A stretch of DNA of 64,000 nucleotides. It comes from Microbacterium enclense (GTDB taxonomy: Bacteria > Actinomycetota > Actinomycetes > Actinomycetales > Microbacteriaceae). Below, in pieces: positions 52,120-61,756 of this stretch (the stretch's first letter is position 1; every line of letters begins with the position of its first letter). Below the pieces are notes generated by a model, which saw only the letters and a program-made list of their open reading frames with translations, was not told where the DNA came from and ran no database searches. The stretch is taken from assembly GCF_001456955.1 (NCBI RefSeq), contig NZ_KQ758468.1, forward strand, positions 124,001-188,000, written 5' to 3'. Made by a program: the position numbers and the translations under genes.

Positions 52120-52184
52120 CGCGTGAGTCGCCAGAAATTGTCGCTGCAGTGCGTCTGAAGCGACAGTTCTTGGCGACTCGCGCG
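52120..52184. repeat. Inverted repeat with 26-bp arms
   Basis: Arms at 52120-52145 and 52159-52184 are near-perfect complements (core GAGTCGCCA and TGTCGCT) around a 13-base spacer. It sits between the convergent DUF3039 and pncB genes and may act as a two-way terminator or be a small palindromic mobile element. It is unrelated to the TTCGAC hairpin family. Confidence 0.8.
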
Positions 52185-52192
52185 GTGGGCCG

Positions 52193-53518
52193 TCAGCGTG
52201 CCTCGCGGTACTCGGTCGGCAGCGCCGGGTCGGCCTTGCTGAGCGCGAGGGCGCGCACCGGCAGTTCCTCGCGCACGCGGGCGTGGTGAGCCCTCGCGGC
52301 CTGTACGCCGGCGGCGCCGAGGGCAGCGGCATCCGCCTCCCCGTCCGCCATCAAGGTCGTCTGCAGGGCGCGGGCGTCGGGATGCTCGGCGGCCGTCGAC
52401 AGCTCCTCGAACCCGTCGCTGACGACGATGACCTCCGCCGTCGCGGTGCCCGCGTCGAGCGTGCGGAACGCGGCCTTGCGGCCTCCGTGCGAGGCCTTCT
52501 GGGTCGACGCCTTCGCCACGGCCACCCACGACCCGTCGACGGCTTCGCGCGCGACGAGCTTGAACACGAGGCCCGCGGTCGGCACGCCCGAGCCGGTCGC
52601 GACCGACGTGCCGACGCCGTACGAGTCGACGGGGGAGGCCGCCAGCGCAGCGAGCGCGTACTCGTCGAGGTCGCTGGTCACGGTGATGCGGGTGCCGGTC
52701 GCCCCGAGCTCGTCGAGGAGCGCCCGCACCTCGCCCGCGACGATCGGCAGATCGCCGGAGTCGATGCGCACACCGCCGAGTTCGGTTCCCGCCACACGGA
52801 CGGCCGTGCGCACGCCTTCGGCGATGTCGTACGTGTCGACGAGCAGCGTGGTGCCGCTGCCGAGGGCGTCGATCTGCGAGCGGAACGCGTCTTCTTCGGT
52901 GTCGTGCAGCAGCGTCCAGGCGTGCGCGGCCGTGCCCATCGTGGGCACACCCCACCGGCGGCCGGCCTCCAGATTGCTCGTCGCCGAGAAACCGGCGACG
53001 TAGGCGGCGCGTGCTGCGGCGACCGCGGCCTCTTCGCTCGCCCGGCGGGAGCCCATCTCGGCGAGGGGACGGTCGCCGGCGGCCACGCTCATGCGGGCGG
53101 CGGCCGTGGCGACGGCGCTGTCGTAGTTCAGGATGCTGAGGGCTACCGTCTCCAGCAGCACCGCCTCGGCGAAGGTGCCCTCGATGGTGAGCAGCGGCGA
53201 GCCGGGGAAGTACACCTCGCCCTCGCGATAGCCGGTCACCGACCCGGTGAAGCGGTATCCGGCGAGGAAGTCGAGGGTCGCGGCATCCACGATGCGGTTG
53301 TCGCGCAGGAAGCGCAGTTCGTCGTCGCCGAAACGGAAGTCGCGGATGGCCTCGAGCAGCCGGCCCGTGCCCGCGACGACGCCGAACCGGCGCCCGCCCG
53401 ACAGCCGGCGCCCGAACACCTCGAACACGCAGCGGCGTGAGGCGGTGCCGTCGCGAAGCGCCGCGTCGAGCATCGTGAGTTCGTAGCGGTCGGTGTGCAG
53501 GGCCGTGCTGCGGGTCAT
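52193..53518 (-). CDS. pncB: Nicotinate phosphoribosyltransferase
   Basis: 441 residues. [18 protein letters not shown] at residues 7-24 is the family N-terminus. [29 protein letters not shown] (about 155-183) and GTAAHAW (about 195) surround the active site; RIDSGDLP (about 251) and [12 protein letters not shown] (about 301) bind the phosphoribosyl group. It converts nicotinate and PRPP to nicotinate mononucleotide in NAD salvage. ATG start at 53516-53518. Confidence 0.94.
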   Translation of the reverse strand: MTRSTALHTDRYELTMLDAALRDGTASRRCVFEVFGRRLSGGRRFGVVAGTGRLLEAIRDFRFGDDELRFLRDNRIVDAATLDFLAGYRFTGSVTGYREGEVYFPGSPLLTIEGTFAEAVLLETVALSILNYDSAVATAAARMSVAAGDRPLAEMGSRRASEEAAVAAARAAYVAGFSATSNLEAGRRWGVPTMGTAAHAWTLLHDTEEDAFRSQIDALGSGTTLLVDTYDIAEGVRTAVRVAGTELGGVRIDSGDLPIVAGEVRALLDELGATGTRITVTSDLDEYALAALAASPVDSYGVGTSVATGSGVPTAGLVFKLVAREAVDGSWVAVAKASTQKASHGGRKAAFRTLDAGTATAEVIVVSDGFEELSTAAEHPDARALQTTLMADGEADAAALGAAGVQAARAHHARVREELPVRALALSKADPALPTEYREAR

Positions 53519-53738
53519 GGCGTCAGCCTATTGCGGCATCCGCGGCGCGCTCGCGTGCGCCCCGGCGGTTGACACCCGCCCCTCGCCGTTCCGAACTCCG
53601 GAGTTTCCGGCGCGAACCCGGGCCGAAGGCGCCGGAGGAGCCCGAGTCGCGCATTCCCTCCGGAGTTTGGCTCGCGCCCTCGCGACGCCCCGACCCGCGC
53701 CCGGTGCACCCGCACCCCGCCCGATAGGCTGGGCCCCT

Positions 53739-54557
53739 ATGGATGACGCGCCGATCGGGATCTTCGACTCGGGAGTCGGCGGTCTCACCGTCGCCCGGGC
53801 CGTGTCGCAGCAGCTGCCGCGCGAGTCGATCCTCTATATCGGCGACACCGCCCGCTCGCCCTACGGTCCGAAGCCCATCGCCGACGTGCGCCGGTACGCG
53901 CTCGAAGTGCTCGACACCCTCGTCGACCAGGGCGTGAAGATGCTCGTGATCGCCTGCAACACCGCCTCGGCCGCGATGCTCCGCGACGCCCGGGAGCGCT
54001 ACGACGTCCCGGTCGTCGAGGTCATCGGCCCCGCCGTGCGCACCGCGATGTCGACGACCCGCAACGGCCGCATCGGCGTCATCGGAACGGTCGGCACGAT
54101 CGGCTCGCGCGCCTATCAAGACATGCTCGAGGTCAACGAACGCCTCACCGTCTTCGCCGAGGCGTGCCCGCGCTTCGTCGAGTTCGTCGAGGCCGGCGTC
54201 ACCGATTCGCCCGAGGTGCTCGCCACGGCCGAGCAGTACCTGGCGCCCCTCCGCCACGCCGGCGTCGACACCCTCGTGCTCGGGTGCACGCACTACCCGT
54301 TCCTCGAGGGGGCGATCAGCTACGTGATGGGTCCCGACGTCAGCCTCGTCTCGAGCGACAGCGAGACGGCCAAAGACGTCTTCCGCCAGCTCGTCTCGCG
54401 CGATCTGCTGGCGAGTCCGGATGCCACCCCGAGACACCGCTACGAAGCCACCGGCTCGTCGGCCGACGACTTCGTGAACCTCGCCAACCGCCTCATGGGC
54501 CGCGAGGTGCGCGAGGTGCAGCTCGTGCAGACCGGCGCCATCGACCTGCCGCGCTGA
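53739..54557 (+). CDS. murI: Glutamate racemase
   Basis: 272 residues from the ATG at 53739; the frame is open upstream but reads as non-conserved sequence. [15 protein letters not shown] (7-21) starts the fold. The two catalytic cysteines are C73 (IACNTAS) and C183 (LGCTHYPF). It makes D-glutamate for peptidoglycan. murI-rph-rdgB is a conserved actinobacterial order. Confidence 0.95.
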   Translation: MDDAPIGIFDSGVGGLTVARAVSQQLPRESILYIGDTARSPYGPKPIADVRRYALEVLDTLVDQGVKMLVIACNTASAAMLRDARERYDVPVVEVIGPAVRTAMSTTRNGRIGVIGTVGTIGSRAYQDMLEVNERLTVFAEACPRFVEFVEAGVTDSPEVLATAEQYLAPLRHAGVDTLVLGCTHYPFLEGAISYVMGPDVSLVSSDSETAKDVFRQLVSRDLLASPDATPRHRYEATGSSADDFVNLANRLMGREVREVQLVQTGAIDLPR

Positions 54558-54593
54558 GGCGTGGCATCCGTTTCCCGTTCCTCTGGAGGACCC

Positions 54594-55319
54594 ATGACCC
54601 GCAAAGACGGTCGCACCACCGATCAACTCCGCCCCGTCACGATCGAGCGCGGCTGGTCGGCGCACGCCGAGGGCTCCGCGCTCATCACGTTCGGCGGCAC
54701 GAAGGTGCTGTGCACCGCGTCGTTCACCAACGGCGTGCCGCGCTGGCTCACCGGCAAGGGCAAGGGGTGGGTCACCGCGGAGTACGCGATGCTGCCGCGC
54801 GCGACCAACAGCCGCAACGACCGCGAGAGCATCAAGGGCAAGGTCGGCGGTCGCACGCACGAGATCTCGCGGCTGATCGGCCGCGCGCTCCGCGCCGTCG
54901 TCGACACCAAAGCGCTCGGTGAGAACACGATCGTCATCGACTGCGACGTGCTGCAGGCCGACGGCGGCACGCGCACCGCGGCCATCACGGGCGCGTACGT
55001 CGCCCTGGCGGATGCCATCGCCTGGGGCCGCGAGAAGAAGTTCATCGGCCAGCGCGCCGAGGTGCTGCGCGACTCGGTCGCCGCGGTCTCGGTCGGCATC
55101 ATCGACGGCGAGCCGATGCTCGACCTCGCGTACGTGGAGGATGTGCGCGCCGAGACCGACATGAACGTCGTCGTCACCGGCCGGGGGCTCTTCGTCGAGG
55201 TGCAGGGCACCGCCGAGGGGGCGCCGTTCGACAAGCGCGAGCTCGACCAGCTGCTCGAGCTGGGCGTGAACGGTTGCGCCGAACTGCGTGGCATCCAGAC
55301 CGCCGCGCTCGAGGGCTGA
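54594..55319 (+). CDS. rph: Ribonuclease PH
   Basis: 241 residues from an ATG preceded by [39 protein letters not shown] is the family N-terminus. The phosphate-binding [29 protein letters not shown] segment (about 72-100) and the catalytic region [23 protein letters not shown] (about 118-140) are intact. It trims tRNA 3' ends phosphorolytically. rdgB follows after one base. Confidence 0.95.
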   Translation: MTRKDGRTTDQLRPVTIERGWSAHAEGSALITFGGTKVLCTASFTNGVPRWLTGKGKGWVTAEYAMLPRATNSRNDRESIKGKVGGRTHEISRLIGRALRAVVDTKALGENTIVIDCDVLQADGGTRTAAITGAYVALADAIAWGREKKFIGQRAEVLRDSVAAVSVGIIDGEPMLDLAYVEDVRAETDMNVVVTGRGLFVEVQGTAEGAPFDKRELDQLLELGVNGCAELRGIQTAALEG

Positions 55320-55320
55320 C

Positions 55321-55917
55321 ATGGCGCGCGTCGTGCTCGCCACGCACAACCCGCACAAGGTCGAGGAGTTCCAGGCGATCGTCGCGGCGGTGCGTCCCGA
55401 CCTCGAGGTCGTGGCGTACGACGGCCCCGAGCCGGTCGAAGACGGGGTGACGTTCGCGGCGAACGCCCTCATCAAGGCGCGTGCCGCGGCCGCGCACACG
55501 GGACTCCCGGCCTTGGCCGACGACTCCGGCGTGGCCGTCGACGTGCTCGGTGGCTCTCCCGGGGTGTTCTCGGCCTACTGGGCCGGGCACAAGAAGGACG
55601 CGACGGCCAATCTCGAGCTGCTGCTCGACCAGCTCGCTGACGTCGCCGACCCGCACCGCACGGCGCAGTTCGTGTCGGTGATCGCCCTCGTTCGTTCCGA
55701 CGGCAGCGAGCAGACGGTGGAGGGCCGCTGGCCCGGACGCCTGGCGAACGCGCCGGCCGGACCGGGTGGCTTCGGGTATGACCCCATCTTCATACCCGAC
55801 GGCCAGCCCGCGAATGCCGAGCGCACGGTGGGCGAATGGACGGCTGACGAGAAGAACGCCGAGTCGCACCGCGCCCGGGCATTCGTTCAGCTCGCGCCCC
55901 TTCTCACGTCACTCTGA
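55321..55917 (+). CDS. rdgB: dITP/XTP pyrophosphatase (RdgB/HAM1)
   Basis: 198 residues. LATHNPHKVEEF at residues 6-17, ALADDSGVAVDVLGGSPGVFSAYWAG (about 64-89) and GGFGYDPIF (about 149-157) are the conserved nucleotide- and metal-binding motifs, with Asp68 as the expected catalytic acid. It removes non-canonical purine triphosphates. The ATG comes one base after the rph stop. Confidence 0.95.
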   Translation: MARVVLATHNPHKVEEFQAIVAAVRPDLEVVAYDGPEPVEDGVTFAANALIKARAAAAHTGLPALADDSGVAVDVLGGSPGVFSAYWAGHKKDATANLELLLDQLADVADPHRTAQFVSVIALVRSDGSEQTVEGRWPGRLANAPAGPGGFGYDPIFIPDGQPANAERTVGEWTADEKNAESHRARAFVQLAPLLTSL

Positions 55918-55943
55918 GCGTGTAGACCCGTGAGGTGACCGCA

Positions 55944-56753
55944 ATGCCCACGGTGTCGATCGTTGTTCCCGCCTACAACGAAGAGGCGGTCATCGAGCGG
56001 TGCCTGCGGGCGATCGTGCGGCAGAGCGTCCCCGCGGCCGAGGTGCTCGTGGTCGACAACCTCTCGACCGACGGCACGCGCGAGGTGGTGCAGCGTGTCA
56101 TCGACGAGAACCCGGCCGCCGGCATCCGGCTGCTGCGCCAAGATGCGCGCCAGGGCCTCGTGCCGACCCGCAACCTCGGGATGGATGCCGCCACGGGCGA
56201 CGTCCTCGGACGCATCGACGCCGACACCGTGCTCAAGCCCGACTGGGTGGCTCAGGTGTCGCACGCGTTCGCGACGGGATCGATGGATGCCGTCTCCGGC
56301 CCGGTCGAGTACTACGACCTCCCCCTGCGGGCGATCGGGCAGCAGATCGACGACCGGTTGCGGCGGTTGCAGGTGAAGCTCGCGGGGGACTTCGTCTTCC
56401 TCTTCGGCAGCAACATGGCCGTGCGCGCGAGCGCCTGGCGCGACGTGCGGGAGTTCCTCTGCGACGACGAGGCCGACGTCATGCACGAAGACCTCGACAT
56501 CGCGATCCATCTCGCCCTCGGCGGTCACCGCATCGGCTACTGCTCCGACATGGTCGCCGGCATGTCGGCGCGCCGCCTCGACGATCGCCCGCGCGACTTC
56601 CGCCGGTACGTCGACCGTTTCGAGAACACCTACGCGGCGCACGACATCCGCGATGTGCGGCTGCGCGCGCCGATGGCGGTGTTCCTCGGCGTCTACCCGG
56701 CGCTGCACGTGCATCGGCGGGTGCAGGCGCGGGTGCGGGCGCTGCGCGGCTGA
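55944..56753 (+). CDS. Family 2 glycosyltransferase
   Basis: 269 residues from the ATG at 55944, which has GAGGTGA upstream; a GTG at 55935 is also possible. VSIVVPAYNEEAVIERCLRAI (about 4-24) is the GT2 start. The metal-binding D-x-D is in GRIDADTVL (near 91), and HEDLDIAIHLALGG (about 181) supplies the ED acceptor motif. No transmembrane helix is evident. The substrate is unknown; it lies far from the main polysaccharide locus. Confidence 0.88.
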   Translation: MPTVSIVVPAYNEEAVIERCLRAIVRQSVPAAEVLVVDNLSTDGTREVVQRVIDENPAAGIRLLRQDARQGLVPTRNLGMDAATGDVLGRIDADTVLKPDWVAQVSHAFATGSMDAVSGPVEYYDLPLRAIGQQIDDRLRRLQVKLAGDFVFLFGSNMAVRASAWRDVREFLCDDEADVMHEDLDIAIHLALGGHRIGYCSDMVAGMSARRLDDRPRDFRRYVDRFENTYAAHDIRDVRLRAPMAVFLGVYPALHVHRRVQARVRALRG

Positions 56754-56849
56754 CCGCGCTCCGGCGTGGCGCGGGGCGCGACAGCGGTTCTCATTCCCGA
56801 CTAGCGGCGTGATGGGCGCGATGTCGGTGGTCGGTTCTAGCCTGAAACC

Positions 56850-57767
56850 ATGCACGATCACGCGCCGTCAGGTGGCATCCGCGATGCCAGCCATCGGCGC
56901 CTGCTCACGACGGCCCTCGCGCTGACCGCGACGGTCATGGTCGTGCAGATCGTCGGGGCGGTGCTGTCGGGCTCGCTCGCCCTGCTCGCCGATGCGGCGC
57001 ACATGTTCACCGACGCGGCGGCGCTCGTCGTCGCCCTGGTCGCGACCTCGATCGCCTCGCGGCCCGCCGACGACCGCCGCACGTTCGGCTACCAGCGGGC
57101 CGAGGTGCTCGGGGCGCTCGCGAACGGCGTCATCCTGATCGTGCTGTGCACCTGGGTGGGTGTCGAGGCGGTGCAGCGCCTGCTCGCACCCGCCGAGGCC
57201 GATGTCCAGGGCGGGTTGATGCTCATCGTCGCCACCGTCGGCATGATCGCGAACGCCGTGTCGATGTGGCTGCTCGGCCGTGCGCAGAAACGCAGCATCA
57301 ACGTGCGCGGCGCCTACCTCGAGGTGCTCGGCGACCTCATCGGGTCGGCGGCGGTGATCGTCGCCGCGATCGTCATCGTCACGACCGGTTTCGCTCAGGC
57401 GGATGCCATCGCCTCGCTCTTCATCGCCGTGCTCATCGTGCCGCGGGCGATTGGTCTGCTGCGCGAGGTCGTCGTCGTGCTGACGGAGTCGGCGCCGGTC
57501 GGCGTGCACGTCGCCGAGATCCGCGAGCACCTGCGCGGGGCCGACGGCGTCGTCGACGTGCACGACGTGCACGTGTGGCAGCTCACGCGCGGAGCGCCGG
57601 TGTTCAGCGCGCACGTCATCGTCGACGACGCGGCCCTGACCGACGGCCGGGCTGCCCGCATCCTCTCGTCGCTGCAGGAATGCCTCAGCGACCACTTCGA
57701 CGTCGAGCACTCGACGTTCCAGCTCGAGCCCGCCGGGCACGTGGAGCACGACTCCCGGCACGCGTGA
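56850..57767 (+). CDS. Cation diffusion facilitator (CzcD-like metal exporter)
   Basis: 305 residues with six membrane helices and a C-terminal cytoplasmic domain. The helix 2 metal motif is ADAAHMFTD (H51-x3-D55). In helix 5 the usual H-x3-D appears as E158-x3-D162 (EVLGD), an atypical ligand that may alter metal preference. The N-terminal MHDHAPSG carries a short His motif. The family exports Zn, Co or related divalent ions by proton exchange. Confidence 0.9.
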   Translation: MHDHAPSGGIRDASHRRLLTTALALTATVMVVQIVGAVLSGSLALLADAAHMFTDAAALVVALVATSIASRPADDRRTFGYQRAEVLGALANGVILIVLCTWVGVEAVQRLLAPAEADVQGGLMLIVATVGMIANAVSMWLLGRAQKRSINVRGAYLEVLGDLIGSAAVIVAAIVIVTTGFAQADAIASLFIAVLIVPRAIGLLREVVVVLTESAPVGVHVAEIREHLRGADGVVDVHDVHVWQLTRGAPVFSAHVIVDDAALTDGRAARILSSLQECLSDHFDVEHSTFQLEPAGHVEHDSRHA

Positions 57768-57787
57768 CGTCCCGCAGGGTCGCGTCG

Positions 57788-57999
57788 GAGGGCCCTGAGC
57801 CTGTTGGAGGGTGCGGGTGGGTGTCGGTGGCTTCGACGGGCTCAGCCACCTTTGTGGCGTCGGAGGGCTCTGAGCCTGTTGAAGGGTGCGGGTGGGTGTC
57901 GGTGGCTTCGACAAGCTCAGCCACCTTGTGGCGGCGGAGGGCCCTGAGCCTGTTGAAGGGTCCGGGCGGGTGACGGTGGCTTCGACAAGCTCAGCCACC
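57788..57999. repeat. REP-like hairpin array, about 75-bp period, three units
   Basis: Each unit has one hairpin in reverse orientation (such as GGGCCC-TGAGCCTGTTGAA-GGGT) followed by one forward hairpin with arms GGTGGC/GCCACC around TTCGACRRGCTCA (57826-57850, 57901-57925, 57975-57999). The array fills most of the gap between the convergent CDF and ligD genes. Confidence 0.88.
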
Positions 58000-58056
58000 T
58001 CGCGTGCGAGTCGCGTGTCGCGGTGCCGACGATAGGCCCAGCGCTCCGGACCCGGC

Positions 58057-60618
58057 TCAGCTCTCCCGCGCGACGTCGTCCGGGTCCTTGTCGGGCCGCA
58101 GCCCCCGCCACCGCGCCTGCCGCAGGATGCCGCCGGGTGTGAACTCCGCGAACTCCACCTCGGCGACGAGCTCCGGCCGCACCCACAGCGCGTCGCGCGC
58201 ATCGGCGGCGGGCACGCCGACGAACGGATCGACGTCGCTGCCCAGTGGGGCGAGCATCTCGGTCAGGCGCATCAGCGTCTGCTCGCCGAAGCCGGAGCCG
58301 ACGCGTCCGGCATACCGGAGCCCGTCGGCGTCGGGCACCCCCACGAGCAGCGAGCCGATGGTGCCCGCCCGATTGCCCTTGCCGGGCCGTACGCCGCCGA
58401 TCACGACCTCCTGCGTGCGCGAGTGCTTGACCTTGAGCCACCGTTCCGACCGCTCGCCTCGTCGGTAGGCCGAGCCGGGGTCTTTCACGACGACGCCCTC
58501 GAGGCCGAAGCGGTCGCTCGTCGACACCGCGGCATCCACATCGTCGAAGACCGGCGGAACGACGATCGCACCGACCGCGTCGCCGGCAAGCTGCTCGAGC
58601 AGCGCGCGGCGTTCCGACAGGGGCAGGGATGCCACGTCTCGCCCGCTCGCCGAGAGCACGTCGAAAAGGTAGAGGTGCACGGGGGTGCGCGTTCTCTCTC
58701 GCTCGATCTCGCGGGGTTGAACCAGGTTCATGCGCTTCTGCAGGAGCGGGAAGCTCGGGCGTCCCTGCAGGTCGAGTGCGACGATCTCGCCGTCGAACAC
58801 CGCCGGGCGGGAGCCGAGACCCAGGTCGACGCTCGTCAGCTCGGGATAGGCGGCGGTCAGGTCATTGCCGTTGCGCGAGCGCAGGCGCAGGCGGCTGCCG
58901 TCCCAGATGCCCAGACCCCGGATGCCGTCCCACTTCATCTCCACCCACGGCGGGCCGCCCCAGCGTTCCGCGGCGGCGCGGGCGATCCCCGCTGTCGCCG
59001 ACGTGGCGAGCATGGGCCGCAGCTCGGCGACGGTGGGTTCCGCGGCCGACCCAGTGTCGGCGGGAGCGGATGCCGGGTCCGACGCGGCAGAGGTGCGGGG
59101 CGCGGTGCCGCTCGGCGGGGAAGTGGACGGGTTGGCGGGCGTGCGCGACGATGCCGAGGCACGGGAATCGGCCGAGGCCGCGGTGCGCGCGGGGGCTGCT
59201 CCGGTCGCGCCGTGATCCCGGGGCACCACGGGCTCGCCGTCGCTCTGCGGCCGGCCCTCGGCATCCGTCTTCATCCGGTGCAGCAGCCACTGCGACTTCT
59301 CCCCACGACCCTCGGTGCGGATGAGGGCGACGCGAACTCGACCGAGCGGGCCGTCGGCGCGACCCTGCAGGGTGGCGATCACCTCGTCGTCGCGCCACTT
59401 CTCGAGCTCGTAGGTGCCGGTGTCCCAGACGGTCATGATGCCGGCGCCGTACTCGCCGCGGGGGATCTCTCCGGCGAAGTCGAGGTATTGCATCGGGTGG
59501 TCCTCGGTCATGACGGCGAGGCTGTTCTTCGCGGTGGTCGGCGGCACGCCCTTCGGAACCGCCCAACTCACGAGGACGCCGTCGTGTTCGAGTCGCAGGT
59601 CCCAGTGCAGGCGCGAGGCGTGGTGCTCCTGGATGACGAAGCGCGGCAGACCGTCGGGCGCGGCCTCGCCGTGGGGGGCCTCTGGCACGGGCTCGGGCGT
59701 GCGTCCGGCGGTGCGCTTGGAGATGTACGCGCGCAGCGGACCGGTGTCGCGCTCGACCGGCGCGAGCGGGTCGCCGGAGCGCTCCAGCACCTCGGTGAAC
59801 AGCAGATGGCGCAGGTCGGGATCGTCGAGTTCGTCCCACGTGCGGGGTGCGGCGACCGTCGGCTGGGCCCGCCCGCGCAGCGAATAGGGCGCGATCGTCG
59901 TCTTCGACCCGTTGTTCTGGCTCCAGTCGATGAACACCTTGCCGGGACGTGCGGCTTTCGACATCTGGCTGACGACGAGGTCGGGGTGGTCGGCCTCGAT
60001 CGCGCGCGCGAGTTCTTTCGCGATGGCGCTTGCCGCGTCGCTCGTGGGACGGCCGTCGAGGTGCGCGTAAAGGTGGATGCCCTTGCTCCCGCTCGTCACC
60101 GGCAGGGGGTCGAGGCCCATGTCCTGCAGGATGGCCCGCGCCCAGCGGGCGACCTCGGCGCATTCGGCGAGACCGACACCCGGGCCGGGATCGAGGTCGA
60201 GCACGAGCCTGTCGGGGTTCTGCCGCGCGCCGTCCGGCGAGAAGCGCCACTGCGGCACGTGAACCTCGAGGCTCGCGACCTGCGCGAGGTAGACGAGGGT
60301 CGGCAGATCGTCGACGAGCGGGTAATCTTTTGCGCCCGAGGAGTGGTCGATCGGAAAGCGCCTGACCCACGCGGGCGCACCCGGCTCGAGGGCCTTCGCG
60401 AAGAACGGCTCGGTGGGGGCGGTGTCGGTGCCGACGCCGTCGGGCCAGCGTTTGCGCGTGCCGGGGCGGTCGGCGACGTGGGGGAGCAGGCGCGGGGCGA
60501 TGCGCGAGTAGTAGTCGATGACCTCGCCCTTGGTGGTGCCCGTCTCGGGGTAGAGCACCTTGTCGAGGTTCGAGAGGCGCAGCCGGCGACCGCCGATCTG
60601 CACCGTCTGCTCCACCAT
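58057..60618 (-). CDS. ligD: Multidomain NHEJ DNA ligase LigD (polymerase-phosphoesterase-ligase)
   Basis: 853 residues from the ATG at 60616-60618. Domain order is as in Mycobacterium. The primase-like polymerase domain (about 5-295) has catalytic D141 and D143 in DLDPGPG. The 3'-phosphoesterase (about 325-460) carries EHHASRLHWDLRLEHDG. An Ala/Pro/Ser-rich linker (about 465-530) precedes the ATP-dependent ligase (about 535-853), with nucleophile K562 in EMKWDGIRG. It repairs double-strand breaks with Ku, whose gene diverges from it. Confidence 0.95.
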   Translation of the reverse strand: MVEQTVQIGGRRLRLSNLDKVLYPETGTTKGEVIDYYSRIAPRLLPHVADRPGTRKRWPDGVGTDTAPTEPFFAKALEPGAPAWVRRFPIDHSSGAKDYPLVDDLPTLVYLAQVASLEVHVPQWRFSPDGARQNPDRLVLDLDPGPGVGLAECAEVARWARAILQDMGLDPLPVTSGSKGIHLYAHLDGRPTSDAASAIAKELARAIEADHPDLVVSQMSKAARPGKVFIDWSQNNGSKTTIAPYSLRGRAQPTVAAPRTWDELDDPDLRHLLFTEVLERSGDPLAPVERDTGPLRAYISKRTAGRTPEPVPEAPHGEAAPDGLPRFVIQEHHASRLHWDLRLEHDGVLVSWAVPKGVPPTTAKNSLAVMTEDHPMQYLDFAGEIPRGEYGAGIMTVWDTGTYELEKWRDDEVIATLQGRADGPLGRVRVALIRTEGRGEKSQWLLHRMKTDAEGRPQSDGEPVVPRDHGATGAAPARTAASADSRASASSRTPANPSTSPPSGTAPRTSAASDPASAPADTGSAAEPTVAELRPMLATSATAGIARAAAERWGGPPWVEMKWDGIRGLGIWDGSRLRLRSRNGNDLTAAYPELTSVDLGLGSRPAVFDGEIVALDLQGRPSFPLLQKRMNLVQPREIERERTRTPVHLYLFDVLSASGRDVASLPLSERRALLEQLAGDAVGAIVVPPVFDDVDAAVSTSDRFGLEGVVVKDPGSAYRRGERSERWLKVKHSRTQEVVIGGVRPGKGNRAGTIGSLLVGVPDADGLRYAGRVGSGFGEQTLMRLTEMLAPLGSDVDPFVGVPAADARDALWVRPELVAEVEFAEFTPGGILRQARWRGLRPDKDPDDVARES

Positions 60619-60680
60619 CGCCCCAGCGTAGAGCCGGGGCGGTTCCGGATGCCGAGGGGGTTGCGTGTGCGGTGGGTCGC

Positions 60681-60739
60681 GGTGGATTCGGCGGGCTCGG
60701 CCACCTGGGTGGGAGGTCCCTGAGTTCGTCGAAGGGACC
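60681..60739. repeat. REP-like hairpin pair in the ligD-ku intergenic region
   Basis: A degenerate forward hairpin (60681-60705, arms GGTGG/CCACC) and a reverse hairpin with arms GGTCCC/GGGACC around TGAGTTCGTCGAA (60715-60739) lie between the divergent ligD and ku genes. This is the only copy of the family at a divergent promoter region in the window. Confidence 0.78.
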
Positions 60740-60800
60740 GGGGGCCGTGAACGACGCAAGGGTCTCGGCATCCACCCGTCCGACGGTGTTCACTGGACCC

Positions 60801-61652
60801 ATGCGATCGATCTGGAAGGGCGCCCTGACGTTCGGCCTCGTCAACGTGCCCGTGAAGGTGTACTCGGCCACCGAAGACCACGACGTCTCGCTGCATCAGG
60901 TGCACAACGCCGACGGCGGGCGCATCCGGTACCAGCGCATCTGCGAGATCGACGGCGAGGTCGTGCCCTACAGCGACATCGACAAGGCGTACGACGACGG
61001 CGAGCAGACCGTCGTGCTGACCAAGGACGACCTCGCGTCGCTGCCGAGCGAACGAAGCCGCGAGATCGAGGTCGTGGAGTTCGTGCCGAGCGACCAGGTC
61101 GACCTGCTGACCCTCGACAAGGCGTACTACCTCGAGCCCGACTCGTCGTCGCCGAAGGCGTACGTGCTGCTGCGCAAGACGCTGGAGCAGACCGACCGCA
61201 CCGCGATCGTGCGGTTCTCGCTGCGGCAGAAGACGCGGCTCGCGGCCCTGCGCGTGCGCGGTGACGTGTTGGTGCTGCAGACGCTGCTGTGGGCCGACGA
61301 GGTGCGCGAAGCGGCGTTCCCGGCGCTGGACGAGAGCGTACGCATCTCGGCGAAGGAGCTCGAGATGTCGGCGTCGCTCGTCGACAGCTTCTCGAAGGAC
61401 TTCGACCCCGAGGAGTTCACCGACGAGTACCAGGCAGAACTGCGCACCCTGATCGACGCCAAGCTCGAACAGGGCGATGCCCTCGATACGGATGCCACCT
61501 TCGGCAAGGCCGAGGACGACGACGGCGGCGAGGTCATCGACCTGATGGAGGCGCTCCGAGCGAGCGTCGAGCGCTCACGTGCCGCGCGTGCCGAGAAGGA
61601 CGCCCCCGCGAAGAAAGCACCCGCCAAGAAGAAGAGCTCGAAGGCCTCGTGA
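60801..61652 (+). CDS. ku: Ku DNA end-binding protein
   Basis: 283 residues from the ATG at 60801; upstream frame sequence is not conserved. The bacterial Ku core begins MRSIWKGALTFGLVNVPVKVYSATEDHD and contains RQKTRLAALRVRGDVLVLQTLLWADEVR near residue 145. The last 30 residues form a Lys/Ala-rich tail (KKAPAKKK), which in bacterial Ku aids DNA threading and synapsis. It recruits LigD to broken ends. Confidence 0.95.
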   Translation: MRSIWKGALTFGLVNVPVKVYSATEDHDVSLHQVHNADGGRIRYQRICEIDGEVVPYSDIDKAYDDGEQTVVLTKDDLASLPSERSREIEVVEFVPSDQVDLLTLDKAYYLEPDSSSPKAYVLLRKTLEQTDRTAIVRFSLRQKTRLAALRVRGDVLVLQTLLWADEVREAAFPALDESVRISAKELEMSASLVDSFSKDFDPEEFTDEYQAELRTLIDAKLEQGDALDTDATFGKAEDDDGGEVIDLMEALRASVERSRAARAEKDAPAKKAPAKKKSSKAS

Positions 61653-61756
61653 TCGCGGCGCTCGCCGCCGGGTGACGGCAGCAGCTGTATGCCCGAGCGG
61701 CGGATGATCGGACGCGCCTCGGCCAGCAGCAGGCCGAGTCGTCGAGGCGGCGGGAC

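Noticed and set aside
53493..53738. N-terminal extension of the glutamate racemase frame
   Set aside because: The extra ~82 residues are Pro/Arg/Ala-rich with no conservation expected. The fold starts at the ATG at 53739.
57768..58056. Possible small RNA gene between the CDF and ligD genes
   Set aside because: All structure in this gap is explained by the repeated TTCGAC hairpins; no separate promoter was seen.
58423..60723. 766-residue antisense open frame opposite ligD
   Set aside because: Same high-GC artefact; no ribosome site, no recognisable domain, and it mirrors ligD almost exactly.
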